DNA of 64,000 nt, from contig NZ_CP108538.1 in assembly GCF_035994185.1 (NCBI RefSeq), positions 4,007,501-4,071,500 of the forward strand, given 5' to 3'. The stretch's first letter is position 1; each line of letters opens with the position of its first letter. This DNA is from Streptomyces sp. NBC_01217 (GTDB lineage Bacteria > Actinomycetota > Actinomycetes > Streptomycetales > Streptomycetaceae). Position numbers and translations under genes: made by a program. Of this stretch, positions 10,958 to 21,353 are shown one piece after another. A model generated the notes under the pieces. That model ran no database searches. It was not told the DNA's origin and saw nothing but the letters and a program-made list of their open reading frames with translations.

Positions 10958-11113
10958 TGGGACAGCGTACGGGCAGTGCGTCGCCACGCCGAGAGGCCCC
11001 GGCGGAAAGCGAGGAGGGCCATGAAGGGCGGGGTCCGGCCCGAGGGTGCAAGCCGAAACGCCCCGCGCGTGCTCAGCCCGGTGCGGGCTGCTCCGCCTTT
11101 CCGCCGGCTCCGT

Positions 11114-12046
11114 CTACTCCGCCGGCAGGTGGTCCAGGCGGCGCAGGATGACGCCCTCGCGCAGCGCCCAGGGGCAGATCTCCAGCTCCTCGACCCCGAA
11201 CAGATCCATCGCCCCCTCCGCCACCAGCGCCCCGGCCAGCAGCTGGGAGGCCCGGCCCTCGGAGACCCCGGGCAGGGTGCCCCGCTGCTCGGCGGTCATC
11301 GCGGCCAGCTTCGGCACCCACTCCTCCAGCGCCTTGCGGGTGAGGGCGCGCTGAACGTACAGGCCGTCGGTGGAGCGTGCGGCGCCCGCGATCCTGGCGA
11401 GCTGCTTGAAGGTCTTGGAGGTGCCGACGACATGGTCCGGGCGCCCGAAGCGGGTGAATTCGCCGACGCTGCGGGCGATCCTGGCCCGTACGTGGCGGCG
11501 CAGCACCTTCACCTCCGCCGGGTCCGGCGGATCGCCCGGCAGCCATCCGGCGGTGAGCCGGCCGGCCCCGAGCGGCAGCGACACCGCGGCGTCCGGCTCC
11601 TCGTCCATGCCGTACGCGATCTCCAGCGAGCCGCCCCCGATGTCCAGGACCAGCAGCCGTCCCGCCGACCAGCCGAACCAGCGGCGCGCGGCGAGGAAGG
11701 TGAGCCGGGCCTCCTCCGCACCGCTGAGCACGGCGAGGTCGATGCCCGTCTCTTCCCGCACCCGGGCCATCACCTGGTCCGCGTTGCTCGCCTCCCGTAC
11801 CGCCGACGTGGCGAAGGGCAGGACGTCCTCGCATCCCTTGTCCTCGGCGGCCTGCAGCGCGTCTGTGATCGTCGCCACGAGCCGGTCCACACCGTCGGGG
11901 CCGATCGCCCCGTCCCCGTCGAGAAGTTCGGCCAGGCGCAGCTCCGCCTTGTGCGAGTGCGCGGGCAGCGGGCGGGCGCCGGGGTGCGCGTCCACCACCA
12001 GCAGATGCACTGTGTTCGAACCCACGTCGAGGACTCCGAGTCTCAT
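11114..12046 (-). CDS. Ppx/GppA family phosphatase
   Basis: A 310-residue member of the exopolyphosphatase / guanosine pentaphosphatase family, acting on polyphosphate or (p)ppGpp. The ASKHA fold is seen in [18 protein letters not shown] (phosphate 1), [16 protein letters not shown] (phosphate 2) and [19 protein letters not shown]. The catalytic Glu region is [15 protein letters not shown]. It is shorter than E. coli Ppx (about 510) and matches the short actinobacterial form lacking the C-terminal HD-like domain. Which substrate it prefers cannot be told here. It is divergent from the cysteine-rich gene, with 40 bases between starts. Confidence 0.92.
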   Translation of the reverse strand: MRLGVLDVGSNTVHLLVVDAHPGARPLPAHSHKAELRLAELLDGDGAIGPDGVDRLVATITDALQAAEDKGCEDVLPFATSAVREASNADQVMARVREETGIDLAVLSGAEEARLTFLAARRWFGWSAGRLLVLDIGGGSLEIAYGMDEEPDAAVSLPLGAGRLTAGWLPGDPPDPAEVKVLRRHVRARIARSVGEFTRFGRPDHVVGTSKTFKQLARIAGAARSTDGLYVQRALTRKALEEWVPKLAAMTAEQRGTLPGVSEGRASQLLAGALVAEGAMDLFGVEELEICPWALREGVILRRLDHLPAE

Positions 12047-12086
12047 ACCCGGAACGCTACCGGGACGGCGGACTTACTCTTGGCGC

Positions 12087-12938
12087 GTGCCAAAGACGAA
12101 AAAGGCGAAGCCGGGCAAAATCACGAAGAAGCAGAAAACGAAGCAGGAGATGCAACAACAGGAAGCGAACGGACCGAACCGGTCCGAAGACGAGACGGGG
12201 ATCGACTTCGCACGCGCCTGGGTCGAATTCCCGGACCCGGCGGACGACGAGCAGATCTTCCGCTGCGACCTGACCTGGCTGACGTCCAGGTGGACCTGCA
12301 TCTTCGGCAGTGGCTGCCAGGGCATCCAGGCGGGCCGTGCGGACGACGGGTGCTGCACGCTGGGCGCGCACTTCTCGGACGAGGACGACGAGAAGCGGGT
12401 GGCGAGCCATGTCGAACGGCTGACCCCCGATCTGTGGCAGTTCCACGACGTCGGTACGGAGACGGGCTGGGTCGAGGTCGACGACGACGGCGAACGCCAG
12501 ACGCGGCGCTGGAAGGGTTCGTGCATCTTCCAGAACCGTCCCGGGTTCGCGGCGGGCGCGGGCTGCTCGCTGCACATCCTGGCGCTGCGGGAGGGCAAGG
12601 AGCCCCTGGAGACCAAGCCGGACGTCTGCTGGCAGCTGCCGATCCGGCGTACGTACGACTGGATCGACCGGCCCGACGACACGCGCGTGCTGCAGGTGTC
12701 GATCGGCGAGTACGACCGCCGGGGCTGGGGCCCGGGCGGTCACGATCTGCACTGGTGGTGCACATCGGCGACCTCGGCGCACGGGGCCGGGGAGCCGGTG
12801 TACGTGTCGTACCGCCCGGAGCTGACCGAGCTGATGGGCAAGAAGGGGTACGACCGGCTGGTCGAGCTGTGCGAGGAGCGGCTGTCCTCGCTGCTGCCGA
12901 TGGCGCCGCACCCGGCGGATCCGGTCGATCCGGCGTAA
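12087..12938 (+). CDS. Conserved cysteine-rich protein, unknown function
   Basis: A 283-residue protein starting at a GTG. A very basic Lys/Gln N-terminus (residues 1-25) is followed by a cysteine-rich core. Cys60, Cys71, Cys77, Cys89 and Cys90 lie in [14 protein letters not shown]...GC...GCC, and more cysteines occur in GSCIFQN, GAGCSLH and DVCWQLP. The pattern resembles cysteine-cluster (UPF0153/DUF3109-like) proteins thought to bind metal, but this is a tentative by-eye match. Length and composition suggest a cytosolic protein. It is divergent from the Ppx/GppA gene. Confidence 0.75.
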   Translation: MPKTKKAKPGKITKKQKTKQEMQQQEANGPNRSEDETGIDFARAWVEFPDPADDEQIFRCDLTWLTSRWTCIFGSGCQGIQAGRADDGCCTLGAHFSDEDDEKRVASHVERLTPDLWQFHDVGTETGWVEVDDDGERQTRRWKGSCIFQNRPGFAAGAGCSLHILALREGKEPLETKPDVCWQLPIRRTYDWIDRPDDTRVLQVSIGEYDRRGWGPGGHDLHWWCTSATSAHGAGEPVYVSYRPELTELMGKKGYDRLVELCEERLSSLLPMAPHPADPVDPA

Positions 12939-12946
12939 CGGCCGGG

Positions 12947-12977
12947 GCGCCTGCGGTCTACGTCACACCGGAGGCGC
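12947..12977. terminator. Hairpin between convergent genes
   Basis: Arms GCGCCTGCGGT (12947-12957) and ACCGGAGGCGC (12967-12977) pair with one mismatch around a 9-base loop. The hairpin lies between the stops of two converging genes, so it can serve both. There is no U-tract, as is common in Streptomyces. Confidence 0.55.
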
Positions 12978-13019
12978 AGGTCACGCGGCGGGCTGTTTCA
13001 GCACTTGTTCAGCCCGTCT

Positions 13020-15011
13020 TCAGCCCGTCGGCGTGGCGGAGCCCGTGCCCGTCCCCGGGTCGGCGGGAGTCGACGGACCGGACGGGTCGGAAGGGTCGGG
13101 GGACGGCGTCGGGTCCGTCGGGGACGGGTCGGTCGGTGACGGCGTGGGATCGGTCGGGTCCGGTGTCGGGTCGGTCGGCTGGGTGGGGTCCGGCGAGGAC
13201 GGCGGCGGATCCGACGGTACGGACGGGCCCGACGGTACGGACGGGCCCGACGGCGTGGAGGGTTCGGGCGGCCCCGAGTGCCCCGGGCCGCCGGGCGTGG
13301 GCGCCGTCGCCCCGTACCCCCGGATCGCCACGACCGAGCCCGAAGGGGCGAGGGCGATGCGTGCGCTCCAGGCACCGGCGGGCTCGCGCCGGTGGTCCAC
13401 CAGGACGCGGACCGTGATGCTCTCGCCCGCGGCGAGCGTGCCCGAGGAACTGCTCAGGCGCAGCCAGGACGCATCCGCGCGGGCCGACCAGGCGACGGGT
13501 GCGCCGCCCGACGCGGTCAGCCGGATCAGTGTCGTACCGCCGGACGTGCGGACCGCGACGGTGAGCCCGCCGACGCCGCCGCGCACCGGGCCCGAGCCGA
13601 TCACCTCGGCCGAGACGTCCGGGCTGCGGCCGTCCTCGAAGCGGGCGCCGGGCTGGGGACGGGCGTTGCCCGCGTTCTCGTAGTGGCCGTCCGGGGGGCC
13701 GCCGAGGTCGTGGCGGACGTCCGTCTCGGTCGCGGTGACCGACGAGCCGTCGTGGCCCTCGCCGGTCTGCGGCGCGCCGCGGTAGGCGGTCCACAGCGCG
13801 ATCACCGGGGCGGCGACGACGGTCGCCACCACCGTCGTCGTCACGACCCTGGCCCGCAGCCGGTCGCGGCGCGCGGCGTGGTCCTTCGGGTCCATGGGGA
13901 AGCCCGCCCGGTCGAAGCGCGGGCCGCCGGACCGATTGCGCTGGGCGTGCACCATCGCCACGTACGCGGAGGGCCGTGGCGCCTCGACGACCGGCAGTAC
14001 GGCGGCCGGGGTGACGGCCGCGCCCGGCCAGGGGCCCTCGGCGCCCGCCCGCTCGGCGGCCCGGCGGCAGCGGGGACAGTCGTCGACGTGGCGGACCAGT
14101 TCGCGGCGCAGGGCCGGGGAGAGCAGGACGCGGTGGTCGCCGGTGAGCCGGGCGACGGTGGGGCAGTTGCCGGTCTCGACGACGGCGAGGGCGGCGCGGG
14201 TGCGCTCCACCTCACAGGCCGCGGTGGCCAGGAGCTCGCGGGCGGTCGCCGGTTCGAGGCCCAGGACGGAGGCGACGGCGCGCGGGGCGAGGCGGTGGCG
14301 TACGGCGAGTTCGAGCGCTTCGCGCTGCTCGGGGGTGGTGCCCGCGGCCTCCGGCCAGGCCAGTTGGGCGAGTTCACGGCGGTGCGCCTCGGCGGCGGCG
14401 TCGGATTCCTGGGCGGGCGCGTTGCCCGCCGGGGCGCCGCCCGGCGCGGAGAGGGCGGCGACGGCCTTGGTCACGACGACAGGGGGTGTACGACGGCCGA
14501 CGCGCGGGCCCTGGGTGGCCGTCCCGCTCGGCTGCTTGCCCGGAGGCCCTCCCCCCGACCGCTTCGGCTCCCGTTTCGTCTCCTGCTTGACCGGTTGCCT
14601 TCCCGGCGGCGTCCCTGCCTTGTGGTGGCGGTGCGCCTGACGGCCCTGTTTCTGCTCGGTGAGCCTGCGCAGACACGTCCATCTGGCCAGCGCGTACAGC
14701 CAGGATTTACGTTCCTCCTCGCCCGCCGGGCACCGGCCGTCCTGCCGTTCCGCGATCGCGAGCACACCGCCGAGCGCCTCAGTGGCGGCATCGTGGTCGC
14801 AGAGCACGGAGAGGCAGTAGGTGAACAGGCCGTCGAGATGCGGCTCGTAACGTGCGGGGGGCCGCTGCGGCGAAGGCTGCGCAGAGGAGTGGGGCGCACG
14901 GTGCCGCGCCCGGTGTGCGCCGGTGGTGTGCGTAGGTGGCTCCAGCCTTCTGCTCGTCACCTGGCGACCGTAGGCAGCGGAGAGCATGCCTTTAGAGCCC
15001 CTTCGACACAT
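13020..15011 (-). CDS. Sigma-factor-like / zinc-finger / transmembrane / BACON domain protein
   Basis: A 663-residue composite protein. Residues about 50-120 look like ECF sigma region 2 ([20 protein letters not shown], then [15 protein letters not shown]). After a basic linker, about 215-280 look like region 4 ([35 protein letters not shown]). Next comes an anti-sigma-type zinc-binding [13 protein letters not shown] motif (H-x3-C-x2-C), then one membrane helix ([19 protein letters not shown]). The extracellular part holds a BACON-like beta domain ([28 protein letters not shown]) and a Pro/Thr/Asp/Ser-rich tail of PTDPTP repeats. Whether it still acts as a sigma factor is unknown. It is divergent from radA. 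Confidence 0.85.
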   Translation of the reverse strand: MCRRGSKGMLSAAYGRQVTSRRLEPPTHTTGAHRARHRAPHSSAQPSPQRPPARYEPHLDGLFTYCLSVLCDHDAATEALGGVLAIAERQDGRCPAGEEERKSWLYALARWTCLRRLTEQKQGRQAHRHHKAGTPPGRQPVKQETKREPKRSGGGPPGKQPSGTATQGPRVGRRTPPVVVTKAVAALSAPGGAPAGNAPAQESDAAAEAHRRELAQLAWPEAAGTTPEQREALELAVRHRLAPRAVASVLGLEPATARELLATAACEVERTRAALAVVETGNCPTVARLTGDHRVLLSPALRRELVRHVDDCPRCRRAAERAGAEGPWPGAAVTPAAVLPVVEAPRPSAYVAMVHAQRNRSGGPRFDRAGFPMDPKDHAARRDRLRARVVTTTVVATVVAAPVIALWTAYRGAPQTGEGHDGSSVTATETDVRHDLGGPPDGHYENAGNARPQPGARFEDGRSPDVSAEVIGSGPVRGGVGGLTVAVRTSGGTTLIRLTASGGAPVAWSARADASWLRLSSSSGTLAAGESITVRVLVDHRREPAGAWSARIALAPSGSVVAIRGYGATAPTPGGPGHSGPPEPSTPSGPSVPSGPSVPSDPPPSSPDPTQPTDPTPDPTDPTPSPTDPSPTDPTPSPDPSDPSGPSTPADPGTGTGSATPTG

Positions 15012-15132
15012 TTAATCCTTACGGGTGAACGTATCGCTCAAAAGGGGACTGGAGTCCCTGGTTCAGCTGATCGGGCACCGCTCGCGGACCGCGCCCGGCG
15101 GCGTTGTCGTACCCCACCTATACGGTTGCGCC

Positions 15133-16545
15133 ATGGCTGCCCGTACGAAATCCGCGAAGGACCGGCCGTCCTACCGCTGCACCGAATGCGGCTGGACGAC
15201 CGCCAAGTGGCTCGGCCGCTGCCCCGAATGCCAGGCGTGGGGGACGGTCGAGGAGTTCGGCGGCGCCCCCGCCGTGCGGACCACCGCGGCCGGCCGGGTC
15301 AGCACCGCTGCGCTCCCCATCGGCCAGGTCGACAGCCGCACGGCCACCGCCAGGTCGACCGGCGTCAGCGAACTGGACCGGGTGCTCGGCGGCGGTCTCG
15401 TCCCGGGTGCCGTCGTGCTGCTCGCGGGCGAGCCGGGCGTCGGCAAGTCGACGCTGCTGCTCGACGTGGCCGCCAAGGCGGCCAGCGACGACCACCGCAC
15501 GCTCTATGTCACCGCCGAGGAGTCCGCGAGCCAGGTGCGGCTGCGCGCCGACCGGATCCGGGCGATCAACGACCATCTGTATCTCGCCGCCGAGACCGAT
15601 CTGTCCGCGGTCCTCGGCCATCTGGACGCCGTCAAGCCGTCGCTCCTCATCCTCGACTCCGTGCAGACCGTCGCCTCGCCCGAGATCGACGGGGCGCCCG
15701 GCGGCATGGCCCAGGTCCGGGAGGTCGCCGGCGCCCTCATCCGGGCCTCCAAGGAGCGAGGCATGTCGACGCTCCTGGTCGGCCATGTCACCAAGGACGG
15801 GGCGATCGCCGGGCCGCGGCTGCTGGAGCATCTCGTCGACGTGGTGCTGTCCTTCGAGGGCGACCGCCATGCCCGCCTGCGTCTCGTGCGCGGCGTCAAG
15901 AACCGATACGGCGCGACCGACGAGGTCGGCTGCTTCGAGCTGCACGACGAGGGCATCACCGGCCTCGCCGACCCGTCCGGACTGTTCCTCACCCGGCGCG
16001 ACGAACCAGTGCCCGGCACCTGCCTGACCGTCACCCTGGAGGGCAAGCGTCCGCTCGTCGCCGAGGTGCAGGCGCTGACGGTCGACTCCCAGATCCCTTC
16101 GCCCCGGCGCACCACCTCGGGTCTGGAGACGTCCCGGGTGTCGATGATGCTGGCCGTTCTGGAGCAGCGCGGCCGGATCAGCTCGCTCGGCAAGCGGGAC
16201 ATCTACAGCGCGACGGTCGGCGGTGTGAAGCTCTCCGAGCCCGCCGCGGACCTCGCGATCGCGCTGGCACTGGCCAGCGCGGCGAGTGACACACCCCTCC
16301 CCAAGAACCTGGTGGCAATCGGCGAGGTGGGCCTCGCGGGCGAGGTCAGAAGGGTTACGGGAGTCCAGCGCAGGCTGGCCGAGGCATACCGTCTCGGCTT
16401 CACGCACGCACTGGTTCCGACCGACCCGGGTAAGGTCCCGGCCGGTATGAAGGTCACAGAAGTCGCCAACATGGGCGATGCTCTGAGAGTGCTCCCGCGC
16501 CGGTCTCATGCACAGGCCCCACAGGAGGAGAACGCGCGCCGGTAG
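15133..16545 (+). CDS. radA: DNA repair protein RadA
   Basis: A 470-residue RecA-like ATPase that drives branch migration in recombination. The N-terminal zinc finger is [20 protein letters not shown], Walker A is GEPGVGKST, the RadA-specific motif is KNRYG, and a Lon-like C-terminal domain ends the protein ([33 protein letters not shown]). The ATG at 15133 gives the expected family length. disA follows 80 bases downstream on the same strand, the arrangement known in many Gram-positives, where RadA binds and restrains DisA. Confidence 0.96.
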   Translation: MAARTKSAKDRPSYRCTECGWTTAKWLGRCPECQAWGTVEEFGGAPAVRTTAAGRVSTAALPIGQVDSRTATARSTGVSELDRVLGGGLVPGAVVLLAGEPGVGKSTLLLDVAAKAASDDHRTLYVTAEESASQVRLRADRIRAINDHLYLAAETDLSAVLGHLDAVKPSLLILDSVQTVASPEIDGAPGGMAQVREVAGALIRASKERGMSTLLVGHVTKDGAIAGPRLLEHLVDVVLSFEGDRHARLRLVRGVKNRYGATDEVGCFELHDEGITGLADPSGLFLTRRDEPVPGTCLTVTLEGKRPLVAEVQALTVDSQIPSPRRTTSGLETSRVSMMLAVLEQRGRISSLGKRDIYSATVGGVKLSEPAADLAIALALASAASDTPLPKNLVAIGEVGLAGEVRRVTGVQRRLAEAYRLGFTHALVPTDPGKVPAGMKVTEVANMGDALRVLPRRSHAQAPQEENARR

Positions 16546-16625
16546 ACTTTGCCCTGGTCTCGCCCGTCCGTACGAACGGTATGAGTGACGTAAGGGCACC
16601 GCAAACCTGTGACCGGAGGAGTGCA

Positions 16626-17750
16626 GTGGCAGCCAGCGACCGGGCAGCATCGCCCGGAAAGTCCGGCCAAGGCACCGGTAACGAGGCGCTGATGCGCGCC
16701 TCCTTGAGCGCCGTCGCGCCCGGAATGGCGCTGCGGGACGGCCTGGAGCGCATTCTCCGCGGCAACACCGGCGGGCTGATCGTGCTCGGCATGGACAAGA
16801 CCGTGGAGTCGATGTGCACCGGCGGATTCGTGCTGGACGTGGAGTTCACCGCGACGCGCCTGCGTGAACTGGCCAAGCTCGACGGGGCACTGATCCTCGA
16901 CAAGGACATGACCAAGATCCTGCGGGCCGGCGTGCAGCTGGTCCCGGACGCCTCCATCCCCACCGAGGAGACCGGCACCCGCCACCGCACGGCGGACCGG
17001 GTCTCCAAGCAGTGCAACTTCCCGGTCGTCTCGGTCTCGCAGTCGATGCGCCTCATCGCGCTGTACGTGGACGGGGAGCGCCGGGTCCTGGAGGAGTCCG
17101 CCGCGATCCTCTCCCGCGCCAATCAGGCACTCGCCACCCTGGAGCGGTACAAGCTCCGGCTCGACGAGGTCGCGGGCACGCTCTCGGCGCTGGAGATCGA
17201 GGACCTGGTGACGGTCCGGGATGTGACGGCCGTCGCACAGCGCCTGGAGATGGTCCGCCGGATCGCGACCGAGATCGCGGAGTACGTGGTGGAGCTGGGC
17301 ACCGACGGGCGGCTTCTCTCGCTCCAGCTCGACGAGTTGATCGCGGGCGTCGAGCCGGAGCGCGAGCTGGTCGTGCGCGACTATGTGCCGGAGCCGACCG
17401 CGAAGCGTTCCCGTACGGTCGCCGAGGCGCTGACCGAGCTCGATGCGCTGTCCCACACCGAGCTGCTCGAACTCCCGGTCGTGGCAAGGGCGCTGGGGTA
17501 CAGCGGTTCGCCCGAGACGCTCGACTCCGCGGTCTCGCCGCGCGGCTTCCGGCTGCTGGCGAAGGTGCCGCGGCTGCCCGGGGCGATCATCGACCGGCTG
17601 GTGGAGCACTTCGGCGGTCTGCAGAAGCTCCTCGCCGCCAGCGTGGACGACCTCCAGACGGTGGACGGGGTCGGCGAGGCGCGGGCGCGGAGCGTGCGCG
17701 AGGGGCTGTCGCGACTGGCCGAGTCGTCGATCCTTGAGCGGTACGTCTAG
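16626..17750 (+). CDS. disA: Diadenylate cyclase, DNA integrity scanning protein DisA
   Basis: A 374-residue c-di-AMP synthase that scans DNA as an octamer. The N-terminal DAC domain carries [10 protein letters not shown] and GTRHRTADR, the two active-site motifs. A helical linker follows, then a C-terminal helix-hairpin-helix ([20 protein letters not shown]). The GTG at 16626 is chosen because GGAGGA lies five bases upstream (16615-16620); an in-frame ATG at 16581 would add 15 non-family residues. It is likely cotranscribed with radA. c-di-AMP controls osmotic and cell-wall genes in Streptomyces (known). Confidence 0.96.
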   Translation: MAASDRAASPGKSGQGTGNEALMRASLSAVAPGMALRDGLERILRGNTGGLIVLGMDKTVESMCTGGFVLDVEFTATRLRELAKLDGALILDKDMTKILRAGVQLVPDASIPTEETGTRHRTADRVSKQCNFPVVSVSQSMRLIALYVDGERRVLEESAAILSRANQALATLERYKLRLDEVAGTLSALEIEDLVTVRDVTAVAQRLEMVRRIATEIAEYVVELGTDGRLLSLQLDELIAGVEPERELVVRDYVPEPTAKRSRTVAEALTELDALSHTELLELPVVARALGYSGSPETLDSAVSPRGFRLLAKVPRLPGAIIDRLVEHFGGLQKLLAASVDDLQTVDGVGEARARSVREGLSRLAESSILERYV

Positions 17751-17782
17751 CCGTACGTGCAGCGGTACGCGCAGGTGGTGTC

Positions 17783-17804
17783 GGGGCCCGGGAGACTGGG
17801 CCCC
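17783..17804. terminator. Terminator after disA
   Basis: A perfect 7-bp G/C stem (GGGGCCC at 17783-17789 and GGGCCCC at 17798-17804) with an 8-base loop is followed by TTCTC. It lies between disA and the convergent Gly-rich protein gene. Confidence 0.65.
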
Positions 17805-17837
17805 TTCTCACGGCCCCGCGGCCACCGCCCCGGGTCC

Positions 17838-18656
17838 TCAGTCCTTCGCGAGGACGAACGAGGCGCGCTGCACCGGCTCGCCCGGCGCCTTCGCCTCGAC
17901 CAGGTACGTACCGGGCCCCGCGCTCCCCGCGGGCGGTGTCGCGCACTGCGGGGCGCTCTTCTTGCGGTCCCACTCCACGGTGTGGACGACGGTCGAGCCC
18001 GCCGGGACCATCAGCAGGAGGCTGCCCGCGGTGCGCGGGCAGTCCTTGGAGGACCACACCTGGCTGTCGTCGCCACCGGCCTCGGTGATGGTGAGCACCG
18101 CGCTCTTCGGCCCGAAGTCGGCCTTGCAGGTGGTGGACGAGGTGTTCCTGGCGGTCAACCGGAACTTCGGCTTCTCGTCGGGGCCGTAGCTGAGTTCGGT
18201 GCTCAGGCTCAACTGCAGTGCGCCGGCGGTGCAGTCGGGGAGCGAGGAGCCCGCCGGGACCTGCTGGCCGGTCGTCGCACCGCCGCCCGTACCGCCGGCT
18301 CCGGTGTCCGTACCGCTGCCGCCGCCCGTAGCGCCGCCGCTGTCGCCCGCGCCGCCGTCGGAGCCGCCGCCCGTACCGCTGCTGTCCCCGCCTCCACCGC
18401 CGGAGCCGTCCGACTCGTCGCGTCCGCCCGGCTGTTGGCTGATGGCCGGGCCCGGCTGGGAGGGGCCGGGAGTGATCTCGCGCGTGGGAGCCGATCCGCC
18501 GGACCGGGAGTCGTCCGTGCCGCCCTTGCCGCCGCCGGACGTGACGGCCCACGCGATCAGCAGCGCGAGCAGCGCAACCAGAGTCGCCGCTACGGCCCTC
18601 CGTCGCCAGTAGATGCTGGAGGGAAGCGGCCCGATCGGATTACGCAAAGATCCCAC
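17838..18656 (-). CDS. Membrane-anchored Gly/Ser-rich exported protein
   Basis: A 272-residue type II membrane or exported protein. A short basic N-terminus (SSIYWRRRA) precedes one helix (VAATLVALLALLIAWAVTSG). A roughly 100-residue linker extremely rich in Gly, Ser and Thr follows. The C-terminal beta domain has two likely disulfides (PDCTAGALQLSLS, TTCKADFGP, SKDCPRTAG, APQCATPP), resembling DUF4232-like exported domains. The GTG at 18656 (VGSLRNPIGPLP) is preferred; 18698 is an alternative GTG. It is convergent with disA and of unknown function, presumably at the cell surface. Confidence 0.82.
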   Translation of the reverse strand: MGSLRNPIGPLPSSIYWRRRAVAATLVALLALLIAWAVTSGGGKGGTDDSRSGGSAPTREITPGPSQPGPAISQQPGGRDESDGSGGGGGDSSGTGGGSDGGAGDSGGATGGGSGTDTGAGGTGGGATTGQQVPAGSSLPDCTAGALQLSLSTELSYGPDEKPKFRLTARNTSSTTCKADFGPKSAVLTITEAGGDDSQVWSSKDCPRTAGSLLLMVPAGSTVVHTVEWDRKKSAPQCATPPAGSAGPGTYLVEAKAPGEPVQRASFVLAKD

Positions 18657-18829
18657 GGCGCAAACTGTACGAGAGATCGGGCCCAACTCCCGCCCCACCC
18701 GCCGCCCGACCCCGAAGTTTTGCGGATCATCATCTCGGGACGGACCGTTCCTGCCGCGTGATTCCGGCGAGTTGGGCCACCGGCATCGCCCAAGGTGACC
18801 ACCCGGTTTCGTTGACTACCCTCTGTCAC

Positions 18830-19477
18830 ATGGATAGTTCATTCACTGCCCCGCTCTACCGGGACATCACCGGCTTCGCCCATGACATGCCGTCATGGGT
18901 ACAACACCTGGCCGAGATATGGACGGAGCTCGGGCTCCTGGTCTTCGGCATCCTGTTCATCACGGGGTGGTGGCGTGACAGGCGGGCGGACGAGAGCGCC
19001 CTGGCACTGGCGGTGCTCGCGCCCATCGCGACCGCCTTCGCCTATGTGGGCAGCGAGGTGCTCAAGTCGATGGTGGACGAGGAGCGCCCCTGCCGGTCGG
19101 TCGTCGGGGCCGCGGCCTCGCTGGTGCCGTGCCCGCCGACGGGCGACTGGTCGTTTCCCAGCAACCACTCCGCGATCGCCGGCGGGGCGGCCGTCGCCCT
19201 GGCGATCGCCCGGCCGGGGCTGGCCTGGCTCACCGCGCCGCTGGCCCTGCTGATGGCCTTCTCACGGGTCTTCGTCGGGGTGCACTATCCGCATGACGTG
19301 GCGGTCGGCCTGCTGCTGGGTGCGGCGGTCGCGGCCGCGGCGGTCGCCGTGCTGCGCCGCCCGGCGCGCTCGCTCGTCCGGACGGTACGGAGCAGCGGTG
19401 CGCCCCTGGCCGTCTGGGCGTCGGGCCCGGGTGCGGCGCCGGGCGGCCGGTCCCGGCGGCGGCACGGACGGCACTGA
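18830..19477 (+). CDS. PAP2 family membrane phosphatase
   Basis: A 215-residue integral membrane lipid phosphatase of the PAP2 / undecaprenyl-pyrophosphate-phosphatase type. The three-part signature is present: KSMVDEERPCRS (motif 1, degenerate KxxxxxRP), PSNHSAIAGG (motif 2) and SRVFVGVHYPHDV (motif 3, SRxxxxxHxxxD). About five hydrophobic helices surround it. The likely role is recycling of an isoprenoid or phosphatidic carrier at the outer membrane face. The ATG at 18830 fits the first helix. The basic C-terminus is rich in Arg. Confidence 0.9.
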   Translation: MDSSFTAPLYRDITGFAHDMPSWVQHLAEIWTELGLLVFGILFITGWWRDRRADESALALAVLAPIATAFAYVGSEVLKSMVDEERPCRSVVGAAASLVPCPPTGDWSFPSNHSAIAGGAAVALAIARPGLAWLTAPLALLMAFSRVFVGVHYPHDVAVGLLLGAAVAAAAVAVLRRPARSLVRTVRSSGAPLAVWASGPGAAPGGRSRRRHGRH

Positions 19478-19622
19478 CGGCCCGGAGGGAGTCCCCTTGG
19501 GCCGGTTGCCGGATATCGCGGGGACAGACGGGTGGCATTATCACCCCAAGGGCCCCCAGGACCGGCGACACCACCGTGCGCGAAGCCGTCCTCAGCCCTT
19601 CCGTGTCAGGATCGGCGATGCG

Positions 19623-20525
19623 ATGACTGCCATGACTGCGACACAGACGCCCCCCGCCTCCCTCCACACTCCCGTCATCGGGTGGTTCGAACAGCACGCC
19701 CGCGATCTGCCCTGGCGCCGCCCCGAAGCGGGCGCCTGGGGCGTGATGGTGAGCGAGTTCATGCTGCAGCAGACCCCCGTCAGCCGGGTCCTCCCGGTGT
19801 ACGAACAGTGGCTGGCCCGCTGGCCGCGCCCGGCCGACCTGGCCGCCGAGCCGCCCGGTGAGGCGGTCCGCGCCTGGGGCCGGCTCGGCTACCCGCGCCG
19901 GGCGCTCCGCCTCCACGGGGCGGCGCAGGCAATAACGGAACGGCACGGCGGCGACGTACCGAGCGAGCACGGTCAGCTGCTCGCCCTGCCCGGGATCGGT
20001 GAGTACACCGCGGCGGCCGTGGCCTCGTTCGCGTACGGGCAGCGCCATGCGGTGCTCGACACGAACGTCCGCCGGGTGTTCGCCCGGGCCGCGACCGGCA
20101 TCCAGTACCCGCCGAACGCGACCACCGCCGCCGAGCGCAAGCTCGCCCGCGCCCTGCTCCCGGAGGAGGACGAACGGGCCGCCCGCTGGGCCGCCGCGAC
20201 GATGGAGCTCGGCGCACTCGTCTGCACCGCCAAGAACGAGGACTGCACACGGTGCCCGATCTCCGGGCAGTGCGCCTGGCGGCTGGCCGGGAAGCCCGCC
20301 CACCAGGGTCCCCCGCGGCGCGGCCAGACCTATGCGGGCACGGACCGGCAGGTGCGCGGTCGGCTGCTCGCGGTGCTGCGCGAGGCCGTGGCACCGGTGC
20401 CGCAGTCGGCGCTGGACGCGGTGTGGGACGAACCGGTGCAACGCGCCCGTGCGCTGGACGGTCTGGTCGCGGACGGCCTGGTCGAGCCGCTCGCCGGCGG
20501 GCAGTACCGGCTGCCGCTGAGCTGA
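19623..20525 (+). CDS. mutY: A/G-specific adenine glycosylase
   Basis: A 300-residue base-excision repair enzyme that removes A opposite 8-oxoG. The catalytic Glu is in VSEFMLQQTPVSRV, and the HhH plus catalytic Asp are in LLALPGIGEYTAAAVASF and HAVLDTNVRRVFAR. The C-terminal 4Fe-4S ligands follow the C-x6-C-x2-C-x5-C spacing (CTAKNEDCTRCPISGQC). The usual MutT-like C-terminal domain is mostly missing, so this is the short actinobacterial form (E. coli MutY is about 350). A second ATG three codons in (19632) is also possible. Confidence 0.94.
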   Translation: MTAMTATQTPPASLHTPVIGWFEQHARDLPWRRPEAGAWGVMVSEFMLQQTPVSRVLPVYEQWLARWPRPADLAAEPPGEAVRAWGRLGYPRRALRLHGAAQAITERHGGDVPSEHGQLLALPGIGEYTAAAVASFAYGQRHAVLDTNVRRVFARAATGIQYPPNATTAAERKLARALLPEEDERAARWAAATMELGALVCTAKNEDCTRCPISGQCAWRLAGKPAHQGPPRRGQTYAGTDRQVRGRLLAVLREAVAPVPQSALDAVWDEPVQRARALDGLVADGLVEPLAGGQYRLPLS

Positions 20526-20714
20526 GGATCCGTACCGCCCTCTCCCCGTACCGCTCTCTCCCGCTGTTACACAACCGATGGACAGCCGTGCGTCGGTGTA
20601 TGGCTGCTCCGCACAGCCCCGTGACAACAGCTCCGTAGCGTCATCGACGTCAGCCCGACCGAACGATGGCTGGCGGCGGTTCTACGGGGATCTACGGGGA
20701 CGGAGGCGGTTGGA

Positions 20715-21353
20715 ATGGCGCAGGGCGAGGTGCTCGAATTCGAGGAGTACGTACGCACTCGGCAGGAGGCACTGCTGCGCAGTGCGCGCCGGCTGGTCCC
20801 CGACCCGGTGGATGCACAGGACCTGCTGCAGACCGCCCTGGTCCGTACGTACGGCCGCTGGGACGGCATCGCCGACAAGTCCCTCGCCGACGCCTATCTG
20901 CGCCGCGTCATGATCAACACCCGTACCGAGTGGTGGCGGGCCCGCAAGCTGGACGAGGTTCCCACCGAGCAGCTGCCCGACGCGAGTGTCGAGGACGGCT
21001 CGGAGCAGCGCGCCGACCGCGCCCTGCTGATGGACGTGCTGGGCGTCCTGGCTCCCAAGCAGCGCAGCGTCGTCGTGCTGCGACACTGGGAACAGATGAG
21101 TACGGAAGAGACGGCTGCGGCGCTCGGCATGTCGGCCGGTACGGTGAAGAGCACGCTGCACCGCGCGCTGGCCCGGCTGCGCCAGGAGCTGGAGAGCCGT
21201 GAGGCGGCGAGCAGGGAGGCCCGGCTCCGCGAGGAGCGGGGTCCGGCGGCTTCCGGCCGCGCTGCGGTGAGTGCGCCGCGGGCAGCGGCTCAGGTAGGGG
21301 CCCGGGCGGCCAGGCGGATGGACGAGTGGGGGCGGGAGCGGTGCGCGGCCTGA
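20715..21353 (+). CDS. sigE: ECF RNA polymerase sigma factor SigE
   Basis: A 212-residue extracytoplasmic-function sigma factor (SigE / SigE-like subfamily, SigL-type). Region 2 is seen in DPVDAQDLLQTALVRTYGRW and AYLRRVMINTRTEWWR, and region 4 in LGVLAPKQRSVVVLRHWEQM and ALGMSAGTVKSTLHRALARL. The C-terminus is Arg/Ala-rich. The ribosome site GGAGG is at 20702-20706. The following genes encode a lipoprotein, an OmpR response regulator and a sensor kinase in the order of the known cseA-cseB-cseC signal system for cell-wall damage. The identity rests on this operon context as well as sequence. Confidence 0.94.
   Translation: MAQGEVLEFEEYVRTRQEALLRSARRLVPDPVDAQDLLQTALVRTYGRWDGIADKSLADAYLRRVMINTRTEWWRARKLDEVPTEQLPDASVEDGSEQRADRALLMDVLGVLAPKQRSVVVLRHWEQMSTEETAAALGMSAGTVKSTLHRALARLRQELESREAASREARLREERGPAASGRAAVSAPRAAAQVGARAARRMDEWGRERCAA

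Noticed and set aside
13020..13300. Pro/Thr/Asp repeat DNA as a separate repeat element
   Set aside because: The repetition follows codons for a PTDP-type stalk and stays in frame, so it is described with the BACON protein.
10166..13417. A 1083-residue plus-strand open frame
   Set aside because: It lies opposite the sugar isomerase and Ppx/GppA genes, then overlaps the cysteine-rich gene in another frame; composition is Arg/Gly/Asp-rich without recognisable domains.
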